A DNA stretch of 64,000 bases, taken from NCBI GenBank assembly GCA_045119215.1, contig JBGVDD010000055.1:1-64000 (forward strand), written 5' to 3'. Of this stretch, positions 52,872-59,553 are shown piece by piece. The notes under the pieces are model-generated. The model did not search any database and was not told the DNA's origin. It saw only the letters and a program-made list of their open reading frames with translations. Origin of the DNA: RUG11237 sp045119215 (GTDB taxonomy: Bacteria; Bacillota; Clostridia; Lachnospirales; Lachnospiraceae). Each line of letters starts with the position of its first letter. The stretch's first letter is position 1. A program made the position numbers and the translations under genes.

Positions 52872-53273
52872 TTATCCGAAAAATTTTTCCTTTATTGCAT
52901 TGAGGATAATCGTCTTTAATTCCGCTGAATACTCCAACAAATCCACTTCAAGATTGAATCCAGTTTCTAATGAATCATTGTTTTTATCCTCAATGTCAAA
53001 ACATAATTCATATGAGATATGATCCGTTTCCATAATGATATGTAAACTCTGATATACAGGGATTACTCCGGCATCGCTCCACTGCATCCCTCTTTCATCC
53101 AAGCATTCTTTCTGCCACGTATCTTTTGCTTTCTGAATATTTTCCTCAATAGTTGCTTTTAGGCTTTCCGATAACGCCGTGATTGGAATAAATACCTCCA
53201 TGCAATCCGTCATGAGTTCCATTTCTGCAAGGTTAATTGTTCCGATGTTGGTTGTCATTGTTCTATTTTTCAT
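52872..53273 (-). CDS. Hypothetical protein, paralogue of the next gene
   Basis: 133 residues. Shares the opening pattern IGTINxxxxE...M-E-x-x-IP-x-x-x-(I/L)S-x-x-L with the gene at 53351, and similar length, so the two come from one duplication. Beta then helix layout. No known domain. Confidence 0.65.
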   Translation of the reverse strand: MKNRTMTTNIGTINLAEMELMTDCMEVFIPITALSESLKATIEENIQKAKDTWQKECLDERGMQWSDAGVIPVYQSLHIIMETDHISYELCFDIEDKNNDSLETGFNLEVDLLEYSAELKTIILNAIKEKFFG

Positions 53274-53303
53274 GGTTTTTATCTCCTATTCTTCTTGATG
53301 ATT

Positions 53304-53327
53304 AGGGGAACTTGATTTCGTTCCCCT
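53304..53327 (-). promoter_or_regulatory. Leader hairpin ahead of the 133-residue gene
   Basis: AGGGGAAC/GTTCCCCT, perfect 8 bp with an 8-base loop, 31 bases ahead of the start codon. Confidence 0.55.
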
Positions 53328-53350
53328 ATGTAATTGATTGTTGCTACTGC

Positions 53351-53731
53351 TTACAGATTGAAAAGTGCTTCTCCCAGCTTATCCCATGCAATTTTTCTGA
53401 ACTGCTTTTTTGCATCCTCTGATAGTGTTATTTCCAACTCGTCCCAGATTTCCGCTGTATCCTGATTTTCCGCATCAAAGATAATTAACATCAAAGAAAA
53501 TTCTGGATTGTAGCGATTAAGAGAAAAAACAATTCTTGCTTCATATGCGATATTCTCACTGGCTACCTTTGGATGGCATTTCTTAAAATCTGCGAAAAGT
53601 TCATCAAGTTTCTTGTCTAACTGCCGGCTGATTACCTCAACCGGAATCCTCATTTCAAGCTGACCTTCCGCAACTTCCAAGCCTTCTACATTAATAGTTC
53701 CGATTTCCTTAATGGTTTGTGTATTCATCAT
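53351..53731 (-). CDS. Hypothetical protein, paralogue of the previous gene
   Basis: 126 residues (EIGTINVEGLEVAEGQLEMRIPVEVISRQL). Acidic with a C-terminal helix (LSEDAKKQFRKIAWDKL). GAGG 5 bases before two ATGs. No known domain; see the paralogue at 52872. Confidence 0.65.
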   Translation of the reverse strand: MMNTQTIKEIGTINVEGLEVAEGQLEMRIPVEVISRQLDKKLDELFADFKKCHPKVASENIAYEARIVFSLNRYNPEFSLMLIIFDAENQDTAEIWDELEITLSEDAKKQFRKIAWDKLGEALFNL

Positions 53732-53778
53732 AATTACCTCTACTTTCCTTGATATATTTGTTATTGTGTTTTCTGTAT

Positions 53779-53943
53779 TTATCCCCGTTTCTTAAACTCT
53801 TTCTTAATAAGGGTACTATCATCAAACCAGTTTGTCTGACCGCCTTTAAATTCAATCTTAGGCTGATATATACTTGACTTCCCTACTTTCTGGATAACAT
53901 TGCCCTGCTTTACCGTTGCAAATTGAATTGTCTGTTTTTCCAT
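53779..53943 (-). CDS. Hypothetical small protein
   Basis: 54 residues from ATG 53943 with GGAGG 8 bases upstream (MEKQTIQFATVKQGNVIQKVG...). Basic and beta-rich, ending LIKKEFKKRG. A stem-loop lies just upstream. No family recognised. Confidence 0.62.
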   Translation of the reverse strand: MEKQTIQFATVKQGNVIQKVGKSSIYQPKIEFKGGQTNWFDDSTLIKKEFKKRG

Positions 53944-53965
53944 TGTCAAAACCTCCTTGATGTAT

Positions 53966-53996
53966 GGCTCTAGGTGGGAAAATCCCACCCAAAGCC
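53966..53996 (-). promoter_or_regulatory. Leader hairpin ahead of the 54-residue gene
   Basis: GGTGGG/CCCACC inner stem with GGCT/AGCC outer stem, 23 bases ahead of the start codon. It ends only 8 bases before the previous stop codon. Confidence 0.55.
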
Positions 53997-54004
53997 TTGT
54001 AATA

Positions 54005-54322
54005 TTATTTGATTCTTAATACATTGAAACGACTTTCTTTTCTAACCTTTTCAAAATCTTCAGTGCTCAATATTTTCTTTACTGCTTCTTTGTCAACGGT
54101 TTCCCTGGTTTGTTCTGAATAGGTCGCTTTGTAATCACTTCCGATATACTGAAGGATTTCCTTACCGTTTTTGTCTTTGGTCTTACATTCTTCCGTCTCC
54201 TGTAAAAACTCAATTACTTTCATTTCTAACGCTTTGATGGCGTTTTCAGTTTCTTCCTTGAGCATTTTCAAGCTTTTGATTTCATGGATTTTGTTTTCTA
54301 ATTCTGATTTTACGATACACAT
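54005..54322 (-). CDS. Phage protein, coiled-coil then basic tail
   Basis: 105 residues from ATG 54322 (AAAGG 9 bases upstream). Coiled N-terminal half (ELENKIHEIKSLKMLKEETENAIKALE), then DYKATYSEQTRETVDKEAV and a C-terminal ESRFNVLRIK. This is the layout of a small protein family common in Firmicutes phages near recombination genes; the role is unknown. Confidence 0.65.
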   Translation of the reverse strand: MCIVKSELENKIHEIKSLKMLKEETENAIKALEMKVIEFLQETEECKTKDKNGKEILQYIGSDYKATYSEQTRETVDKEAVKKILSTEDFEKVRKESRFNVLRIK

Positions 54323-54372
54323 AATAATCATCCTTTCCTTATTGATTGATTTGTTTTCTGTTTCTATAAATT

Positions 54373-54419
54373 AAAAAGGTGTAAAGCCTTAATAACTTAA
54401 TAAGACCTTACACCTTTAT
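54373..54419 (-). terminator. Stem-loop/terminator-like leader
   Basis: AAAGGTGTAA/TTACACCTTT stem with a partly paired interior, followed by TTTTTAATTT on the minus strand. The arm AAAAGGTGTAAAGCCTTA recurs at 54649-54666, where it overlaps a promoter -35 element. Confidence 0.55.
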
Positions 54420-54437
54420 GAACTGGTTACTTTTTAT

Positions 54438-54599
54438 TTAATCCTGTAAGCTTGTTTGAATATCTTCTATTTCTTTCAGGTATTCTTTTTTCAGCTTGTC
54501 ATACTCTTTATTTTCCAGTAGTTCAAGCTTTCTTTCAAGCTCTGTTAATTGCTTTCTTAATTCATATTTGAATTGAATATCAGTTGGCATATCTATCAT
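54438..54599 (-). CDS. Small coiled-coil protein
   Basis: 53 residues (MIDMPTDIQFKYELRKQLTE then LERKLELLENKEYDKLKKEY). Almost entirely a charged helix. AAAGGGG lies 8 bases before this ATG; a second ATG three codons in is also possible. First gene after the promoter at 54632-54660. Confidence 0.6.
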   Translation of the reverse strand: MIDMPTDIQFKYELRKQLTELERKLELLENKEYDKLKKEYLKEIEDIQTSLQD

Positions 54600-54631
54600 C
54601 CTTTCAACCCCTTTCTATAAGTTTTACTTAT

Positions 54632-54660
54632 ATTATAGGGAGTTTTTGAAAAGGTGTAAA
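54632..54660 (-). promoter_or_regulatory. Promoter of the 54.6-52.2 kb gene run
   Basis: On the minus strand TTTACA (54655-54660), 17 bases, TATAAT (54632-54637). It would transcribe the small genes that end with the sigma-like and HNH genes. Confidence 0.7.
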
Positions 54661-54688
54661 GCCTTATTAAGTTGTCAAGGTTCGTTTA

Positions 54689-54739
54689 TAGCCTACGGTG
54701 GGATTTGCACCCACCTGACAACGCTTTTCGTTTAGGCTA
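54689..54739 (-). other. tRNA-like three-way-junction RNA element
   Basis: On the minus strand TAGCCTA pairs exactly with TAGGCTA (7 bp), enclosing a small AACG/CGTT hairpin and a GGTGGG-TGCAAAT-CCCACC arm whose 7-base loop resembles a tRNA T-loop. There is no anticodon or D arm, so it is not a tRNA gene. It overlaps the stop codon of the gene at 54732. Confidence 0.4.
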
Positions 54740-54887
54740 ATGTAACCAGTTTATTTTCAAGTGCTTTTATCTGGCTGTTTAGTTTGTCAACTTCTTGCTC
54801 TATTTCTATTAGAAGTAAGTTGCTATTTGCTATTTTGTTTCTTTGTTCTTTCTTTTGTTTAATTGTTTCAATGATTAAGTTTCTCAT
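54732..54887 (-). CDS. Small coiled-coil protein
   Basis: 51 residues (MRNLIIETIKQKKEQRNKIA...EIEQEVDKLNSQIKALENKL). Charged coil with heptad-like spacing. GGAGG lies 7-8 bases before the ATG. It is divergent from the plus-strand operon at 55158, with the repeat array between them. Confidence 0.62.
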   Translation of the reverse strand: MRNLIIETIKQKKEQRNKIANSNLLLIEIEQEVDKLNSQIKALENKLVTLA

Positions 54888-54942
54888 GGCTGTGTCCTCC
54901 TTGTGTTTTGTTTTCTTTGTTTTCCTTACCTTGTAACTACAT

Positions 54943-55108
54943 TGTACACCTCTTAGTTTACGATTTCAATTGACGAAATATCCAAATTGTACACCAGGTA
55001 GTGTGCTTTTCTTTGTCTGCTTTGTACACCTGTTAGTGAATTTCAACAGATCATCTGTACACTTTTTGGTGGATTTTTATATTGTTTTTGTTCACTTCTT
55101 GGTGTACA
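54943..55108. repeat. Five-copy operator or iteron array (TGTACACC repeats)
   Basis: Copies begin at 54943, 54988, 55023 and 55056 on the plus strand, and a fifth reads on the minus strand from 55108. The consensus is about TGTACACCnnnTAGTG, itself an imperfect inverted repeat (TGTACAC/GTG). The last copy falls in the spacer of the plus-strand promoter. The array lies in the divergent gap between 54887 and 55158. Confidence 0.7.
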
Positions 55109-55110
55109 AT
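55082..55110 (+). promoter_or_regulatory. Promoter of the plus-strand operon, overlapped by a repeat copy
   Basis: TTGTTT (55082-55087), 17 bases, TACAAT (55105-55110). The fifth TGTACACC copy covers the spacer and part of the -10, so a protein bound there would block transcription. Confidence 0.6.
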
Positions 55111-55157
55111 AATCTTAACAACAAACAAATCAATCAATTTTAAAGGAGGTTTTCACT

Positions 55158-55367
55158 ATGAGTACAACAAGAAAAGTATTAGAAGCAAAGGTAAACAATT
55201 ACAACAGTATTTCAAATGTAAAGTTAAAACTTAATGATGATGTAGTCGGAGCAATCAACCTTTACACAGAGGACAACAACAGAATCGCAACCGCTACGAA
55301 TAAAGAAATGCTTATTATATTGGATGCTTTAATCAATATAAAAGCATTGGAGAATTGCAACAGATAA
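55158..55367 (+). CDS. Hypothetical small protein
   Basis: 69 residues (MSTTRKVLEAKVNNYNSISN). AAAGGAGG at good spacing. Beta-rich middle (LNDDVVGAINLYTEDNNRIATATN) and a helical end. First gene of the operon controlled by the repeat array; no family recognised. Confidence 0.62.
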   Translation: MSTTRKVLEAKVNNYNSISNVKLKLNDDVVGAINLYTEDNNRIATATNKEMLIILDALINIKALENCNR

Positions 55368-55429
55368 CAACATTATAAAGGCGGTAACTTGAACGGCTAC
55401 CGCCTACAATAGAAAAGAGGTTTTGACTT

Positions 55430-55858
55430 ATGACATACTTTAGAAATGTAAATACATTGGAAGAATTAAGAAAGCAATATAAGGAACTTTTGAAGCAGTA
55501 TCACCCAGACAACCCAAACGGATCAACCGAAGCAACGCAAGCAATCAATGCAGAATATGACAGACTTTTCAAGGTCTTAAAGGATAAACACGAAAGCACA
55601 ACGGCAGACGGTGACAAGGCAACCTATGACAATATGAAATATGATTTTTCAGAAGATAAAGCACTTAGGGAAATACTACAAAAGATTATAGGCTTTTCAG
55701 ATATTACTATTGAGTTGTGCGGTTCTTGGATATGGTTATCAGGAAACACATACCAGTACAAGGCAGAATTGAAAGAAATCGGTTTCAAGTGGGCATCACA
55801 AAAAAAGCAATGGTACTGGCATGTGGCAAAAACTATGTTCAATGATTCATTTTTCTAG
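55430..55858 (+). CDS. J-domain (DnaJ-like) protein
   Basis: 142 residues. An N-terminal J domain with LEELRKQYKELLKQYHPDNPNG and the HPD tripeptide at about residues 24-26, so it may recruit DnaK. The C-terminal 60 residues (ELCGSWIWLSGNTYQYKAELKEIGFKWASQKKQWYW) are Trp-rich, a tail found on similar mobile-element J proteins. Ends with TAG, so TAG is a stop in this element. Confidence 0.85.
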   Translation: MTYFRNVNTLEELRKQYKELLKQYHPDNPNGSTEATQAINAEYDRLFKVLKDKHESTTADGDKATYDNMKYDFSEDKALREILQKIIGFSDITIELCGSWIWLSGNTYQYKAELKEIGFKWASQKKQWYWHVAKTMFNDSFF

Positions 55859-56253
55859 GTGTCCTGTAGTTGGTTCACCTACATACCTACCGAAAATGAA
55901 AGCAATATATCATATCATTTTTAGGTGTATATAAAGGACTTTATGCACGTTTTACGGCTCATTTTCGGCTTGTTTTGTTGCCTGTGATAACTTGTCAGGC
56001 TATCGGCTGGAAAATGGCAAAATACAGCTTATAACGTCGATTTTCGATAATGATATAGGGTTTTCTGTGATGGCAGCGGTCACTATATCCGGGGTTGGTT
56101 TACATTTTGGAAGAAGTTTGTTGTGTCCGGAAAGGCTAGAGTAGATGTACTCACACGTTGGTTATTAATTTTGGTGTTTCGAAGTGTTAAGTATAAACCA
56201 GATGCTTCCGTTCTAAAATTTAAACCTCTACCATATATACCACCTCCATAAAA
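55859..56253. other. Gene-free stretch
   Basis: No supported frame. It holds a small hairpin GTGA-tggcagcgg-TCAC (56067-56083), one of several GCAGCGG occurrences in the element, and a TTTTTAGGTGTATAT segment near 55910 that resembles a half copy of the TGTACACC repeat. Confidence 0.4.
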
Positions 56254-56859
56254 TTAACAAAAATGTTCCGTAATGCTAATGTCTGTAGAAAGATCATAAA
56301 TCCAGATATCGCCTGATGGACTAACAACCTTACTGATACTTGCAATTTCTTTTACAGTTCTTTGCATAAAATCACTATATGAATTTATCACATTTTTTTT
56401 GTAAATATCCCAACATACTTTTGGAGATACATCATAAGGTGGAAACAAAAATCTATCTGTTAATGATGGCTTTTCTAATTTTCCACGAAGAATTGACATT
56501 GTATACATACAATATTCATCTTTTCTATTCTTCCCAGCAATAATAAAGCGTGAACCAAAAGAAAAAGCATTTTTTGAAGCCTTTGTATACCATAAAAGTT
56601 TATAAATCCAATATATAATTGTTAATAAACGAAAGGCATCTTCTACTCTAAAATCCTCGTCTCTCCTTATCTTATTTGTCATACTTTCAAATATTGTCTG
56701 AGTCCCGCCATACCCTGAAAATGCAACTGCCACATTATTGTTAACAACAACAATTTTATTAACATCATCACGAATAGGAGTATCATCTACTGTACTCGTC
56801 CTATTATCCGCACCAAGATATATTTTGTTTGGTGTCTTATATCCCATAATAACTGTCAT
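56254..56859 (-). CDS. Proteasome-like Ntn hydrolase
   Basis: 201 residues. After loss of Met the N terminus is Thr, and the start TVIMGYKTPNKIYLGADNRT puts an Asp at position 17, as in HslV and proteasome beta subunits (catalytic Thr1, Asp17, Lys33). A Lys is at 34 and the glycine turn VAVAFSGYGGTQTIFE follows as in HslV. It is a stand-alone gene with no HslU-type ATPase nearby. It could be a self-assembling peptidase or a diverged regulator; activity is unproved. Confidence 0.7.
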   Translation of the reverse strand: MTVIMGYKTPNKIYLGADNRTSTVDDTPIRDDVNKIVVVNNNVAVAFSGYGGTQTIFESMTNKIRRDEDFRVEDAFRLLTIIYWIYKLLWYTKASKNAFSFGSRFIIAGKNRKDEYCMYTMSILRGKLEKPSLTDRFLFPPYDVSPKVCWDIYKKNVINSYSDFMQRTVKEIASISKVVSPSGDIWIYDLSTDISITEHFC

Positions 56860-56971
56860 AATTCCACTTCCCTTTTCTTAACATAAATCCATTATCACAT
56901 ATCATACAATAAGGTTGAAAATAGGGACTCACCAAAAAAACTAACAAACCCCAATATATTTATCCTCTGCA

Positions 56972-58396
56972 TCATTCCTGAATTGCTGTTACAAATCCAT
57001 TTTCGATATATACATATTTTTGATTTGCATAACACCACTGTTCCGTAGTTCCCCAAGAATAAGTTGTCTTATTAATTTTCTTAGGCTCTCCCCATGCTGA
57101 ATTTCTAACTTCTTCTGAAGTCATACCAATTGAGGGAATTGTTGTAATGGATGTTCCACTATTAACCTTATCACTGTCTTTTGGTCTTTTAAAAACAAAT
57201 GTATTGTTACTTTCTCCCATACCATTCCACACATGGGTATAATCTAAATGTTCAAAAAAAGAATCATTTACAATATTTGTTTCTATAGCCAAATCTAAAT
57301 TATCGTAATGCATTTTATATTCTATTTCTCTTGTCCTAAAGATGAAATACTCACCATCTTCAGACTCTTCAATAAACAAATTACTGTTTGCCACTTCTTC
57401 AAATGTTTTTTTGAAATCTACACAATGGAATATTGTCGAATTCCACCCTGAAATTACCATACCTGCATATTTATTATCAAAAGTAGCATAAAAACCTTTT
57501 GCAATACCTCCATATACAATCCACTCTCCCTGAATTTCATTCATCATTTTAGCCTTTTGTTTATAATCAAACGATTCCTTATAGTTTGGTACTTCTTCAA
57601 ATAAATTGATGGCGTTTTCAAACAATCCATTTTCATAATTTTCAATTGCTCGCATATATATTAATTCTTTTTCTAATTCTTTGCGAATTTCTTCATTTGA
57701 AATCATTTTTAAATAGTCATCCGCTTTTGTAAAATTTTTATTGGTAATTAATTCTTCAACATATTTTTCTACTGTTTTTTCGAAGTATTCTTGAGAATTT
57801 TTATAATTTGAAGATGCAAAATATTCAACTGCCTGCTCATAATCACCATTTTCATATAACTTCACAGCAGCATTATACTCTATTTGGTGCGAAATCGTAA
57901 TGTATATTAAACTGGAAATAACTAAAAATACCAAACTAATAGAGCAAATTCCAAAAATCAGTTTATAATTTAATTTTTTTACATTTTTATTCATTCTTTT
58001 TAATGGATATCCGCAATGCACACACTTTTTAGCCTTACTGGAAATCTCTTTCCCACATTCAGGACAATTAATCAAATTCCCCATCGGAACATCCGGAACA
58101 ACATCTTCCTTGTCTTCCCTTACCTCAATTTTCCCCTCTTCTTTAAAATCATGTAACTTCCCCACAGTCACATGACCACAAGAACATTTCCAAGCTATAC
58201 TCTCTTTTCCATCATCTATAATATTCCCACACGATGGACATTTGCATAAACTCTTCTCAGGATTTGCTTCTTTTTTTACCAGAATATTATGTAACTGTTC
58301 TTTTTTCACTTGAAATGCTTTCCCACAGGAATTACACTTCCAACCAATTACATCATTCTCATTTGGCATAGCATTACATTTACTGCATCTTATCAT
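56972..58396 (-). CDS. Zinc-ribbon membrane protein with TPR-like and SmpA-like parts
   Basis: 474 residues from ATG 58396 (GGGGG 9 bases upstream; the frame is open to 58438). Three CxxC zinc ribbons (MIRCSKCNA, LCKCPSCGN, INCPECGKEISSKAKKCVHCGYP), then one membrane helix (about 150-172), TPR-like helices with YENGDYEQAVEYF and YENGLFENAINLFEEV, and a C-terminal domain ending GMTSEEVRNSAWGEPKKI then WCYANQKYVYIENG, the pattern of SmpA/OmlA-like small outer domains. Cytosolic zinc ribbons and an outside sensor-like part suggest signalling or anchoring. A possible moron gene. Confidence 0.72.
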   Translation of the reverse strand: MIRCSKCNAMPNENDVIGWKCNSCGKAFQVKKEQLHNILVKKEANPEKSLCKCPSCGNIIDDGKESIAWKCSCGHVTVGKLHDFKEEGKIEVREDKEDVVPDVPMGNLINCPECGKEISSKAKKCVHCGYPLKRMNKNVKKLNYKLIFGICSISLVFLVISSLIYITISHQIEYNAAVKLYENGDYEQAVEYFASSNYKNSQEYFEKTVEKYVEELITNKNFTKADDYLKMISNEEIRKELEKELIYMRAIENYENGLFENAINLFEEVPNYKESFDYKQKAKMMNEIQGEWIVYGGIAKGFYATFDNKYAGMVISGWNSTIFHCVDFKKTFEEVANSNLFIEESEDGEYFIFRTREIEYKMHYDNLDLAIETNIVNDSFFEHLDYTHVWNGMGESNNTFVFKRPKDSDKVNSGTSITTIPSIGMTSEEVRNSAWGEPKKINKTTYSWGTTEQWCYANQKYVYIENGFVTAIQE

Positions 58397-58542
58397 ATGC
58401 TCAATCCCCCAATCATTCATTTTTGTGCATTTTGCCAATTATATATCTCTCTTTGTTTTATATTATATTATTTTTTACCAATACATTCAAGTATATATGT
58501 CTTTTCTGTCATTGTATTCGTTTTTGCGAAGATATTCAAGCA

Positions 58543-58563
58543 TAAGAATATATTTTATTCTTA
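58543..58563 (+). promoter_or_regulatory. Operator palindrome ahead of the 72-residue regulator
   Basis: TAAGAATA-tattt-TATTCTTA, perfect 8-base arms, 30 bases before the start codon. Confidence 0.55.
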
Positions 58564-58593
58564 ATCCATAGAATATTTATGGAGGTTGCGACA

Positions 58594-58812
58594 ATGATTG
58601 ATTATTCACCATTTTGGAAAACATTAGAACATTCGAACGAAAACTGGTATACACTGACAAATAAACATCATATGTCACATAGTACTCTCCATAGATTAAA
58701 ACATAATAAAGATGTATCTACTAAAACATTAAATGATTTATGCAGAATTTTAAAATGCAACATTCAAGATATCGTTACCTATATCCCCTCCGAAACAGAC
58801 CAGCAATTATAA
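58594..58812 (+). CDS. Cro/CI-type helix-turn-helix regulator
   Basis: 72 residues from ATG 58594 with GGAGG 8 bases upstream. A YozG-like HTH: WYTLTNKHHMSHSTLHRLKHNKDVSTKTLNDLCRILKCNIQDIV. It lies alone on the plus strand between minus-strand genes with a palindrome in front, so it is probably autoregulated. Confidence 0.8.
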   Translation: MIDYSPFWKTLEHSNENWYTLTNKHHMSHSTLHRLKHNKDVSTKTLNDLCRILKCNIQDIVTYIPSETDQQL

Positions 58813-58904
58813 CTTTCCTTATAGCAGCGGTATAGGGGGTGTTTTACGTCTAAGAATATTAACGTCCCTTATGCTATATACCCTACCTCAAAAAAGCGAA
58901 AAAA

Positions 58905-58944
58905 ATAAGGCATACCAGATAACTTAATATCCGATATGCCTTAT
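58905..58944 (-). terminator. Strong terminator ending the 63-59 kb gene run
   Basis: ATAAGGCATA/TATGCCTTAT, perfect 10 bp, followed by seven T on the minus strand, 8 bases past the stop at 58952. Confidence 0.85.
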
Positions 58945-58951
58945 AAAAATC

Positions 58952-59326
58952 TCAACTAAAATAACTCTTATTCTGTTGTCTGCGAACCGTCTCTCTTCCC
59001 TTATCCAAAGCATCCTTATGTTTGGTTAGAAAATCATTCACTCTGTTCTGCTCACGATTTTCAACATCCCTAACAATCTGACGCATATTTCTTGACCATT
59101 CAGCAGATTCCTTTTCTCTCTGCTTACGTCCTTCCTCTGAATTTTTGTGCATAGCAGAAATTCTATCAAGCTGTTTATTGACTTCTTCATTTTCTAAATC
59201 TCTGCCCTTAACACAATCCAACAGATTACCATATCTGTCCTGCTCTGTTACTCCACCATTAGAAGCCATTCTCTTAGCTTCCCTGTCCATACTGCTTTGT
59301 AGCATTTTATGTAAAAAATCTGACAT
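58952..59326 (-). CDS. Hypothetical phage protein, charged helical
   Basis: 124 residues from ATG 59326 (GGAGG 8 bases upstream; an in-frame TTG lies earlier). Long charged helices (SAEWSRNMRQIVRDVENREQNRV) and an Arg-rich end. No family recognised. Last gene before the terminator. Confidence 0.65.
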   Translation of the reverse strand: MSDFLHKMLQSSMDREAKRMASNGGVTEQDRYGNLLDCVKGRDLENEEVNKQLDRISAMHKNSEEGRKQREKESAEWSRNMRQIVRDVENREQNRVNDFLTKHKDALDKGRETVRRQQNKSYFS

Positions 59327-59343
59327 TCTAAAATCCTCCAATC

Positions 59344-59538
59344 CTATTTGTAAAAATCTCTCTCAACATCTGCATGAGTGCGAAGATAAGCATTTCTTAT
59401 CTCCGTCTCACTAATATCTTGATTGTTAATTCGTGCTATCGCTTCATCAATGGCACATTGCTTGTAAATATTATCGTGTTTCTCTTCGGCAGCAACCTCA
59501 TTTAACATCTGCTGTGCCCATCTTTCATAATCTGTCAT
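59344..59538 (-). CDS. Hypothetical phage protein
   Basis: 64 residues (MTDYERWAQQMLNEVAAEEK). Helical and acidic. GGAGG 8 bases before the ATG. In line with the neighbouring genes. No family recognised. Confidence 0.65.
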   Translation of the reverse strand: MTDYERWAQQMLNEVAAEEKHDNIYKQCAIDEAIARINNQDISETEIRNAYLRTHADVERDFYK

Positions 59539-59553
59539 TGTATTTGTTCCTCC

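Noticed and set aside
54689..54739. A functional tRNA gene
   Set aside because: D arm and anticodon arm are missing; only the outer stem and a T-arm-like hairpin are present.
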